Assembly: GCF_041433555.1 (NCBI RefSeq)
Contig: NZ_JAPWBR010000022.1
Location: forward strand, 1-31,279
Length of the DNA stretch: 31,279 bases
Direction: 5' to 3'
From: Granulicatella sp041433555
GTDB taxonomy: Bacteria > Bacillota > Bacilli > Lactobacillales > Aerococcaceae
The position numbers and the translations under genes were made by a program. This document shows, in pieces, positions 8,684-14,760 of the stretch (positions within the stretch are counted from its first letter, which is position 1; every line of letters starts with the position of its first letter). The notes under the pieces are model-generated. The model ran no database searches and had not been told where the DNA came from. It saw nothing but the letters and a program-made list of their open reading frames with translations.

Positions 8684-9046
8684 TTAAATTTTATTTATTT
8701 CATCCATGATAATTGGAACCACATCATTTTTATGTTGAGCTGTGAATCCAAAAGCCTTCTTGCCACTACGAACACTTTCTCTGATTTCCTCTTCCGGCAT
8801 AATTTTTCCAGGCATTGAAACTGTCACACAGTTATCTCTTCCTAATAACGCTAGAGCCATCGCTAAAGCTCCGCCGCCACCTGTGTTACAAGCTCCAATA
8901 TAATAATCTGCTGCACCTGTTTTAATAGCCATCGCAGCGTCTAAGTCACTTTTTACATCAACGGTGTACTCTGGTAATCCATATTGGATTACCAAAGCTT
9001 TCACCTCTTCTTTATCAATCTGCCCACCAACTACAATTCTCTTCAT
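8684..9046 (-). CDS. yhfU: YhfU-like small glycine-rich protein (DUF2620)
   Basis: 120 residues without signal peptide or membrane helix. The central GACNTGGGGALAMALALLG stretch (about 52-70) and C-terminal FTAQHKND mark the DUF2620/YhfU family. The N-terminus (RIVVGGQIDKEEV) suggests a small alpha/beta fold like PTS IIB or nucleotide-binding modules. It has no known activity; constant pairing with yhfT suggests a partner or regulator of that transporter. Here it lies between the lipoprotein hydrolase (16 bases) and yhfT (20 bases). A strong AGGAGG precedes the ATG. Confidence 0.82.
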   Translation of the reverse strand: MKRIVVGGQIDKEEVKALVIQYGLPEYTVDVKSDLDAAMAIKTGAADYYIGACNTGGGGALAMALALLGRDNCVTVSMPGKIMPEEEIRESVRSGKKAFGFTAQHKNDVVPIIMDEINKI

Positions 9047-9062
9047 TCATTTTCCTCCTTTT

Positions 9063-10424
9063 CTATTCATTCAAAAACTCATTATGAACAGCATAGTTTA
9101 CAGCACTCGCAAAATCGTGTGTATTGTTATAATTACCATTTTCGCGTTGTCCGTTATTCATTTTGTTTGTTAGTACAATTACGACAATCTTATTTTTTGG
9201 AGAGATTGTTACGTAAGTTCCAGTAAAACCATTATGGCCAATAGCATCCTCAGCTAAAGGTTTCATCCAACCTGCGTTCTTTAAATATCCATACGATTGA
9301 ATTGCACCATAACTTGTCTTGAATACATCTTGTAAAAATAGTTCAACTGTTTTTTCATCATAGAGAACAGTGTCTCCGTGTTTTCCGCCATCTAATAATA
9401 CTTGATATAAAGTTGAAAGATCTGAAGCTGTAGAGAATAACCCAGCATGGCCTGCAATACCTTCGTTAGCCATAAATGAATTACCATCATTTACTTCACC
9501 TTGAAGTTCATACGTTCTCCAACCAGTGAACTTATCAAATGCTTCTTTATCTGCTGACATGTCATATCCAAATTTAGGGAAGTTAACTTCATCAATCATC
9601 ATCTTTTCAAATGGATTTCCATATGAAGTAACAGCAATTTGTGATTTATCTATTCCATTTTTTAATGGATTAAACATAGTGTTTTTCAACCCAAGAGGTT
9701 CGTAAATAGTTTTTGCTACATATTTATCAAATGCTTCTCCTGTAATCTTTTCGGCAACAAACGCTAGTGTCATAAAGCCTAAATCACTATATTTGTACTC
9801 GCCAGGTTTAAACTCTAATTTTTGATTTTCAATATACTTTAATGTGTCCTGTCTATTATTAGAGTATAAGTAGATAGCCTTCCATTGAGGAAGCCCTGAA
9901 GTATGGCTTAATAGTTGACCAATTGTGACGTCTTCTTTACCATTCTTACCAAATTCAGGTAGATATTTTGTAACTTTATCATCTAATTTGACTTTTTCTT
10001 CATAAACTAAATGCATAAACACTTGTGTTGTTGCACTAATCTTTGTAACTGATGCCAAATCAAAAAGAGTTTCATTAGTTACAGGTGATGGTTTTTCAAT
10101 TTTTTCAGCAGGATTCTTCGAAAAATCAAAAGCTTGAACTGTTCCATAGCTCTTTTGGAAAATCATCTTTCCATCCTTTAAAACTACAATTTGAGCACCT
10201 GGTGTAGCCTTAGGATTATCATCTGCTAATTGGCTCTTAACGTACGAAAAAGCGACTGCATCAATTGCTTTTTCTAAGGATTTCGATTGGTTCCCATCCT
10301 TAGTTTCAGATACAACCGTTGTTTCAGAACTTTGAGGAACGACTTTATTTGCACAACCTGCTAACCCAAAAATACTTAGAGCAGCGGTAGCTAGTAACAT
10401 TTGCTTCTTAATATTTTTCAACAT
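9063..10424 (-). CDS. Surface lipoprotein serine hydrolase (class C beta-lactamase/PBP-like fold), first operon gene
   Basis: 453 residues from the ATG at 10424, chosen because GGAGGA sits 6 bases ahead; an in-frame upstream TTG lacks a ribosome site. The signal peptide ends in a lipobox (GLAGC, Cys24), so the protein should be anchored outside the membrane. Serine-hydrolase motifs: SVTK (Ser125-Lys128) in FDLASVTKIS, YSD (212-214) in GEYKYSDLG, and HNGFTG near the C-terminus in place of the KTG box. The stretch GEVNDGN...GHAGLFS recalls the AmiE/YbbE type of cell-wall-recycling hydrolases, but that is recall, not a search. Candidate activities are esterase, D-aminopeptidase or muropeptide amidase. 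It heads the yhf-like operon, which suggests substrate trimming before import. Confidence 0.85.
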   Translation of the reverse strand: MLKNIKKQMLLATAALSIFGLAGCANKVVPQSSETTVVSETKDGNQSKSLEKAIDAVAFSYVKSQLADDNPKATPGAQIVVLKDGKMIFQKSYGTVQAFDFSKNPAEKIEKPSPVTNETLFDLASVTKISATTQVFMHLVYEEKVKLDDKVTKYLPEFGKNGKEDVTIGQLLSHTSGLPQWKAIYLYSNNRQDTLKYIENQKLEFKPGEYKYSDLGFMTLAFVAEKITGEAFDKYVAKTIYEPLGLKNTMFNPLKNGIDKSQIAVTSYGNPFEKMMIDEVNFPKFGYDMSADKEAFDKFTGWRTYELQGEVNDGNSFMANEGIAGHAGLFSTASDLSTLYQVLLDGGKHGDTVLYDEKTVELFLQDVFKTSYGAIQSYGYLKNAGWMKPLAEDAIGHNGFTGTYVTISPKNKIVVIVLTNKMNNGQRENGNYNNTHDFASAVNYAVHNEFLNE

Positions 10425-10443
10425 CTTAACTCCTCCGTTCAAT

Positions 10444-10459
10444 ATACATTTTTTTGTAC
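10444..10459 (-). repeat. 16-bp operator-like repeat, copy 1
   Basis: ATACATTTTTTTGTAC occurs here and again, identical, at 10511-10526. Its ends form a TACA-N6-TGTA dyad. This copy lies between the ribosome site of the lipoprotein gene and the promoter, in the mRNA leader. Likely a regulator site for the operon (YhfZ is the obvious candidate); the binder is not shown. Confidence 0.6.
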
Positions 10460-10510
10460 ACTAGCCTAATATAAAAAAATTAAGTCATTACAGACACCCC
10501 CACGTTGAAA

Positions 10511-10526
10511 ATACATTTTTTTGTAC
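10511..10526 (-). repeat. 16-bp operator-like repeat, copy 2
   Basis: Identical to 10444-10459, with start points 67 bases apart (a little over six helical turns). It lies about 17 bases downstream of the -10 box, near the transcription start. Two same-face sites are compatible with cooperative or looping binding. Confidence 0.6.
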
Positions 10527-10542
10527 TGCGTTCTATACAACA

Positions 10543-10572
10543 AGTATAATGCTACAAAACAGTTTTGTAAAC
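10543..10572 (-). promoter_or_regulatory. Promoter of the yhf-like operon with a perfect 17-bp palindrome
   Basis: On the minus strand TTTACA (10567-10572) and TATACT (10543-10548) lie 18 bases apart. TACAAAACAGTTTTGTA (10553-10569), a perfect 8-1-8 inverted repeat, fills the spacer and part of the -35 box, the classic position for a repressor. Its spacing (TACA-N9-TGTA) differs from the twin 16-bp repeats downstream, so two regulators or two binding modes are possible. Confidence 0.65.
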
Positions 10573-10613
10573 CCTTTCTTTAGATAAATTCTGCCATTTA
10601 TACTACTTAATCA

Positions 10614-10644
10614 TAAAAAAAGGCGCTTCTCTTTCGAGAGCGCC
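10614..10644 (-). terminator. Terminator of the nucleoside hydrolase gene
   Basis: Minus-strand stem GGCGCTCTC/GAGAAGCGCC with one bulged base (10622-10644), followed by seven T (complement of 10615-10621). It separates this gene from the yhf-like operon promoter. Confidence 0.85.
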
Positions 10645-10658
10645 AGAAGCTATTTGTA

Positions 10659-11597
10659 TTATTTTTTCGCTAAATCTGTGATGTAGTCGAAGAAGGCATC
10701 GCGGTCGACGTGGTAAACAAGGTCGACTGGGCGGCCATTTTCGGCTTTGACGGTACGGCCACGGCTTGCACCGGCCACAATTACGTCGCTGTTTACAACA
10801 GAACGTTTCACAAGGTCTTCTTTTCCAAATGATGCCGTCGTTAATACGTCCCATAAGAAATAAGTTGAGTTCGTTACGTAGTGAGTGAGCGGCGGAACGA
10901 TGGCGTAACATTGACCTAAGAAGTCAACGCCTTCGATGGCACGTTCTTTTGCCCAGCGGTCGCGGACATCTAGAGATAATGGCACCATGTTTGTACTTTC
11001 AAGCGCCACTAATTCGATTTGGATGCCTGATTCCCAAACGCGTTTTGCAGCGAATGGATCCCAGTACACGTTCCATTCGGCAGTTCCGTCGTGTTCAGGG
11101 TCTTCCACGTTCCCCATATCAAGGAAAGTTCCACCCATCCAGTACAGTTTACCGATGTTTTCTTCGATGGTTGGGTCTTGGTCTAACGCACGTGCTAAGT
11201 CTGTTAATGGTCCTACGAAAACAAGGTCCACTTTCTCGTTAGATTCTTTTAAGGCACGGATTAAATCTTCGTGCGCTTTTAATGGTGAATCTTGCACCGT
11301 AATTGGTTTATGTTCGTTTAAGATTGGAAGTGCGTCCACTGTGAAGGCATGCATTCTCCACTCTTTCGGGAATGGGTTCACAGGGCGTGAGTCTGAAGAA
11401 GCGACTTTCAATTGTTTGTCCTTTTCAGAACCGAACTTATGAATAATCTTCTTGCTGGCTTCCACCGCTGGTAATAAATAGCAGTCCGCTTCGATTACGC
11501 CGACCCCTACTAATTCCACGTCTTCCATTTTTAATAGTAAATATAATGATACTAAATCATCCACGCCACCATCGTGGTTTAAATAAACTTTACGCAT
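10659..11597 (-). CDS. Nucleoside hydrolase (IU-nucleoside hydrolase family)
   Basis: 312 residues. The family's Ca2+-binding N-terminal cluster appears as LNHDGGVDD (about 6-14), close to the usual DxDxGxDD. FVGPLTDLARAL (about 125-136), the GGTF/GNV loop and AEWNVYWDPFAAKRVW (about 173-188) are further family blocks around the active site. These enzymes release the base from nucleosides in salvage. Specificity for purine or pyrimidine cannot be read here. Variation at the first Asp (His at 8) is notable. It stands alone, with its own terminator and a TATAAT-type promoter, divergent from brnQ. Codon use is richer in G/C third bases than the operon to its left. Confidence 0.88.
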   Translation of the reverse strand: MRKVYLNHDGGVDDLVSLYLLLKMEDVELVGVGVIEADCYLLPAVEASKKIIHKFGSEKDKQLKVASSDSRPVNPFPKEWRMHAFTVDALPILNEHKPITVQDSPLKAHEDLIRALKESNEKVDLVFVGPLTDLARALDQDPTIEENIGKLYWMGGTFLDMGNVEDPEHDGTAEWNVYWDPFAAKRVWESGIQIELVALESTNMVPLSLDVRDRWAKERAIEGVDFLGQCYAIVPPLTHYVTNSTYFLWDVLTTASFGKEDLVKRSVVNSDVIVAGASRGRTVKAENGRPVDLVYHVDRDAFFDYITDLAKK

Positions 11598-11639
11598 TTA
11601 TGAGTTACGCTCCTTTAAAATGGTTTTCTTGCACGATTT

Positions 11640-11645
11640 ATTATA
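11640..11645 (-). promoter_or_regulatory. -10 box of the nucleoside hydrolase gene
   Basis: TATAAT on the minus strand, about 43 bases ahead of the start codon. No good -35 match is visible (TTTATT at 17 bases is the best), so this is a partial promoter call. Confidence 0.45.
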
Positions 11646-11721
11646 CCTAAAAACGAACGATAAATAAACTATTTAATATAATGTTTGGTTTTATTTTTTA
11701 GTGCATTCGATAGAAGTTTAT

Positions 11722-11729
11722 GGTACACT
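11722..11729 (+). promoter_or_regulatory. Extended -10 promoter of brnQ
   Basis: GGTACACT preceded by T gives the TGnTACACT extended -10 pattern. Transcription would begin near 11736, downstream of an in-frame upstream start at 11685, which supports the ATG at 11766. The roughly 30-base leader is too short for a T-box. Confidence 0.5.
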
Positions 11730-11765
11730 GTTTCTAATCATTTTTTAATGTTAGGCTGTGACTCA

Positions 11766-13082
11766 ATGAAAAAGAAATTATTAGATACGATTATTATAGG
11801 ATTCGCCCTGTTCGCCATCTTCTTCGGTGCCGGAAACTTAATCTTCCCACCTTACCTCGGCGTAACAGCTGGAGAAAACTGGGGAATAGCGACCCTTGCC
11901 TTCCTCATTAGCGATCCACTATTATCGATTATTGCCGTAATGGTTGTGGCGGCTCTTGGCGGAAGTGCACTAAATGTTGGACGTAGAATTCATCCACTTT
12001 TTGCTAGTGCCCTTGCTGCAATTTGTGTCCTCCTCATCGGACCGATTTTCGCAGTTCCGCGTACCGGAGCATCCACGCACGAAATCTTCGTACAATCGTA
12101 TTTCCCAAGCGCACCACAATGGATCACTTCGCTCGTATTCTTCGGGATTGTCCTCTGGATCACGTATAAGGAAAACTCCGTAATGGATGCTATCGGAAAA
12201 TACTTAACACCGATTCTCCTACTCATCCTCTTCTTGATTTTTGTCGGAGCCGTTCTTCAACCAAATGCAAGCTTTGCTGCAACGGATAGAACCGGACTCT
12301 TCGCACAAGGATTTAAAGAAGGCTATCAAACCATGGACGTGCTCGGAGCGCCCCTCTTAGCCGGAGTCGTGATGAAAGATATTACGCGCCGTGGGTATTT
12401 AAACAAAAAAGACCAATTCAGAATGATGTTCGGCGTTGGAATTGTGGCGTTCATCTTACTCGCATTAGTGTACTCGACACTGGCATACAGCGGAGCCAGC
12501 ATGAGCACAGTCATCGACACAACTGCGCAACGTGCCGCAATGCTGACAACCATCGTGAAGAACTTACTCGGGTCATGGGGACAACTCGCGATGGGACTGG
12601 CCGTCTGCTTCGCCTGCCTCACAACTGCGATTGGACTGACAACCACTTGCGGTCAGTATTTCGAAGAAGTGTCTAAAGGAAAAATCTCCTACAAGAAAAC
12701 GATTCTTGTCACTGTAGCAGTGGAATTCATCATCTCACTCGTCGGGGTGGATTCACTCATCAACTTAGCCGTTCCAGTGTTGACATTTATCTTCCCGATT
12801 ATGATCGCACTCATTCTCTTCTCTGCCTTCGATAAATACGTCCCATACGATTGGACGTATCTTGGAGCAGTAGTTGGAGCCGGAATCGTCGGCCTCGTAC
12901 AAGGAATCAACACCCTTTCACAACTTTTAGGCGGAAACCTACTAGGAGACGCAGTCAAATTAATTGGCACCTTCCCACTAGCCACATATGGCCTAGAGTG
13001 GATTGTCCCAACCTTTGTCGGCGCCCTTATCTTTACAATTCTAGCCGCCATCCTAAAACCAAAACAACTTGAATTTGATTAA
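11766..13082 (+). CDS. brnQ: BrnQ-type branched-chain amino acid:cation symporter
   Basis: 438 residues from MKKKLLDTIIIGF, with about twelve membrane helices. The N-terminal GFALFAIFFGAGNLIFPPYLG is the hallmark of the LIVCS (BrnQ) family that imports Leu, Ile and Val with Na+ or H+. VCFACLTTAIGLTTTCGQYFEEVS in the middle is another family block. A longer reading from 11685 adds 27 residues of non-membrane, non-conserved sequence and starts upstream of the likely promoter, so the ATG at 11766 is preferred although its ribosome site is weak. Single gene with its own terminator. Confidence 0.93.
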   Translation: MKKKLLDTIIIGFALFAIFFGAGNLIFPPYLGVTAGENWGIATLAFLISDPLLSIIAVMVVAALGGSALNVGRRIHPLFASALAAICVLLIGPIFAVPRTGASTHEIFVQSYFPSAPQWITSLVFFGIVLWITYKENSVMDAIGKYLTPILLLILFLIFVGAVLQPNASFAATDRTGLFAQGFKEGYQTMDVLGAPLLAGVVMKDITRRGYLNKKDQFRMMFGVGIVAFILLALVYSTLAYSGASMSTVIDTTAQRAAMLTTIVKNLLGSWGQLAMGLAVCFACLTTAIGLTTTCGQYFEEVSKGKISYKKTILVTVAVEFIISLVGVDSLINLAVPVLTFIFPIMIALILFSAFDKYVPYDWTYLGAVVGAGIVGLVQGINTLSQLLGGNLLGDAVKLIGTFPLATYGLEWIVPTFVGALIFTILAAILKPKQLEFD

Positions 13083-13112
13083 AAAACGGAGCCTCTCAGC
13101 TCCGTTTTTTTA
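13083..13112 (+). terminator. Terminator of brnQ
   Basis: AACGGAGC (13085-13092) pairs with GCTCCGTT (13099-13106) across a 6-base loop and is followed by T residues. It starts directly after the brnQ stop. Confidence 0.9.
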
Positions 13113-13148
13113 CTATTTGTATAGAATTTTCAAAAAAATAATGCTCCC

Positions 13149-13163
13149 ACTACAAACTGTAGT
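13149..13163. promoter_or_regulatory. Perfect 6-3-6 palindrome before the broken TetR gene
   Basis: ACTACAAACTGTAGT is a perfect inverted repeat followed by T residues. It could be a small terminator hairpin or the former TetR operator, since TATAAT lies at 13184-13189 just ahead of the pseudogene. Confidence 0.4.
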
Positions 13164-13210
13164 ATTTTTTCATAAAAAAAGTTTATAATAGTTTCTATGA
13201 AGATTATTAA

Positions 13211-13501
13211 ATGACTAAAGGAACTAGGAAAAATATTATTAACGCATTTTTGAGACTGGCTTTTAAATTTCCAAATCAATCGCTTTTTTCGTTTCCTGAG
13301 ATTGCAACTGAGGCATGTATCGCAAGATAAACAATTTATAAAAAGCATTTTAATAATCCAGAAGAATTAAAATCATATCATTTAACATTACCTAAAGAAA
13401 TGTTAAATGATATATTTGTGACCATGATTTTAGCAACTATACAAGAACTACTATCTACATATTTTGAATTTTATCTAATATTCTTTCAAAAATCCCCCTA
13501 A
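13211..13501 (+). pseudogene. Broken TetR-family regulator
   Basis: From ATG at 13211 the reading frame gives MTKGTRKNIINAFLRLAF, then FSFPEIATEACIAR, an in-frame TAA at 13328-13330, and then TIYKKHFNNPEELKSYH. Joined across the stop, this is a normal TetR N-terminal DNA-binding domain (...EIA-x-EA-x-IAR-x-TIYKHF...). The second half runs to another TAA at 13499-13501 and is short and unrecognisable for a ligand domain. One nonsense codon plus a truncated C-terminus marks it as decayed. It directly precedes a methyltransferase remnant, and the two probably moved together. Confidence 0.7.
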
Positions 13502-13574
13502 AGGAGAGGTATCTAAAAGGTTCATTCAATATCTTATTAATCAATCTAAAAAACCTAGTGGTATTGTAGGCCAG

Positions 13575-14126
13575 GTGATTGCGAAAATTTGGACTTCCTA
13601 TTTTAAAAAGCTTAGCCTTTGGACAATAAAACAAACTACAATTATAGATAATAGTCGAGTTTTAGAAATCGGCTATGGAGGTGGCAGCACCATCAAAAAT
13701 CTCCTTGCTTTGAATAAGCATCTTGAAATTCATGGCATTGACATTTCTAAGGAATCTTATCAAGTTGCAAAACGAATTAATTCAGATGCTATACAAAATG
13801 GTGATGTTCATCTTAGGATTGGAAATGTAGACGCGCTACCTTATCAAAATGACTACTTTGACCTTGTATTTGCCATTCAAACACATATTTTCTGGGATGA
13901 TTTAAAAAAAGGCTTTCTGGAGATCTATCGGGTCATGTCTAGCCACTCCACTTTAATTATTGCTTGCGAAAAAGAAAAAATAAATTATCATATGCCAGAA
14001 TATACTGCAACTCATGCGTTGGATAATATTTTAAAAAATGTTGGCTTTGCAAAAATTGAAGTGAGGCAGAATCAAAATTGGGTTTTATACATTGTGTATA
14101 AAGCTATCAGCGTTGATGCTGATTAA
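13575..14126 (+). CDS. Class I SAM-dependent methyltransferase, probably lacking its native start
   Basis: 183 residues if begun at GTG 13575. VLEIGYGGGSTIKNLL (motif I) binds S-adenosylmethionine; HGIDISKES carries the acidic motif II residue; GNVDALPYQNDYFDLVFA is motif III/IV. Codons in the same frame continue upstream to about 13509 and read like the family's usual N-terminus (KRFIQYLINQSKKPSG), with a perfect AAAGGAGAGGT at 13500-13510, but there is no ATG, GTG or TTG where the start should be. A start-codon loss is therefore likely, leaving a gene that is either silent or translated poorly from the internal GTG. Substrate unknown. AT-rich, next to a broken TetR gene. Confidence 0.6.
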   Translation: MIAKIWTSYFKKLSLWTIKQTTIIDNSRVLEIGYGGGSTIKNLLALNKHLEIHGIDISKESYQVAKRINSDAIQNGDVHLRIGNVDALPYQNDYFDLVFAIQTHIFWDDLKKGFLEIYRVMSSHSTLIIACEKEKINYHMPEYTATHALDNILKNVGFAKIEVRQNQNWVLYIVYKAISVDAD

Positions 14127-14215
14127 TTTATAGTTATTTAATAGAGTTATTTTCTTCCATTTGTCAAGTCTATCAAGGCTTTAAGTAAAGAAAGAGATAA
14201 GACAGTAGCTATTCT

Positions 14216-14279
14216 GGCTCTCTGTCAACTGTAGCGGGTGACGAAAAGCTAACATCTAGATAGGTACTGATAGGGAGCC
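14216..14279. mobile_element. Possible ISL3-type terminal-repeat remnant (64 bp)
   Basis: GGCTCTCTGTCAACTGTAGC at one end resembles the inverted repeats of ISL3-family insertion sequences, which typically begin GGCTCTTTGTCAA. The other end, read on the minus strand, is GGCTCCCTATCAG, an imperfect mate. There is no transposase and no obvious target duplication, so it would be a collapsed or miniature derivative. Based on recall of family ends. Confidence 0.35.
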
Positions 14280-14347
14280 CACTGAGAAAGTCATCAATCG
14301 ATGGCTTCTTTTATTATACTAAACTCGAGGTGATTATACGCTTGATA

Positions 14348-14405
14348 ATCTGTCAGCTTGATTGGGATATGGGAATTATCATACGCTATGCCTTCAAGTC
14401 TGTGG
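14348..14405. repeat. 58-bp direct repeat, copy A
   Basis: Matches 14465-14522 at 54 of 58 positions, 117 bases apart; all four differences are transitions. Its last 16 bases are nearly complementary to the 3' end of the ABC permease gene (14745-14760). The segment between the copies is A-rich and has no recognisable gene. Confidence 0.85.
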
Positions 14406-14464
14406 CATAAAAAGAAGCAAAGAAAAAAATCTACAGCTCTCCTCTTAAAAAAAGGAGGATTTGT

Positions 14465-14522
14465 ATCTGTCAACTTGATTGGGATGTGGGAATTATCATA
14501 CGCTGTGCCTTCAAGCCTGTGG
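14465..14522. repeat. 58-bp direct repeat, copy B
   Basis: Second copy of the repeat at 14348-14405. Its final 16 bases double as the distal left arm of the long hairpin element that ends inside the ABC permease gene. Confidence 0.85.
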
Positions 14523-14760
14523 AAGCTTTGCAGTGACGAACGGAAAAACTTGCGGATCAATCATAGTAGTTGTACGGAAAAGCAACCAATGCGAAATAGA
14601 GCCACAAGGCAATTGATTGCCCTGTGGCTCTTTGAGGCTTGGTAGGATTGAGACCTAGGCTCAATCCGGTGCCCGACTAACTACTATAATTGAAATATCC
14701 GCAAGGATTTTTGACGTTCGTCACAAAAGCAAAGCTTCCCTAGTCCACAGACTTGAGGGC
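14507..14760 (-). repeat. Long imperfect inverted repeat with conserved structured core (element 1)
   Basis: Left and right arms pair in order: 14507-14522 with 14745-14760, GAAGCTTTGC (14522-14531) with GCAAAGCTTC (14729-14738), GTGACGAACG (14533-14542) with CGTTCGTCAC (14715-14724), CTTGCGGAT (14549-14557) with ATCCGCAAG (14697-14705), and ATAGTAGTT (14563-14571) with AACTACTAT (14679-14687). The tip (14599-14674) holds two hairpins and conserved single-stranded blocks shared with 25096-25170. The right arm overlaps the last codons of the ABC permease, so it would be the 3' end of that mRNA. It may serve as terminator or stability element. Confidence 0.75.
14599..14674 (-). ncRNA. Candidate structured RNA core, copy 1
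   Basis: Plus-strand order: hairpin B GAGCCACA...TGTGGCTC (14599-14630), block TTTGAGGCTT (14631-14640), four bases, hairpin A with stem GGATTGAG/CTCAATCC and loop ACCTAGG (14645-14667), block GGTGCCC (14668-14674). A second copy at 25096-25170 has the same blocks, same loop pattern and same spacing but different stem bases that still pair. Hairpin B carries a G.U pair only if transcribed from the minus strand, which is why minus is preferred. Family not recognised. Confidence 0.5.

Noticed and set aside
7336..9226. Several plus-strand open frames across yhfT, yhfU and the lipoprotein gene
   Set aside because: They are shadows of hydrophobic minus-strand genes with clear motifs and ribosome sites.
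11685..11765. N-terminal extension of BrnQ
   Set aside because: It begins upstream of the likely transcription start, is not membrane-like and is not part of the family's N-terminus.
11730..11765. T-box or other riboswitch ahead of brnQ
   Set aside because: The leader from the inferred promoter is only about 30 bases, too short for such an element.
14294..14645. Overlapping open frames over the 58-bp repeats (both strands)
   Set aside because: They consist mainly of repeat and hairpin-arm sequence, lack ribosome sites and resemble no gene. The possible coding origin of the repeat is kept as a finding instead.
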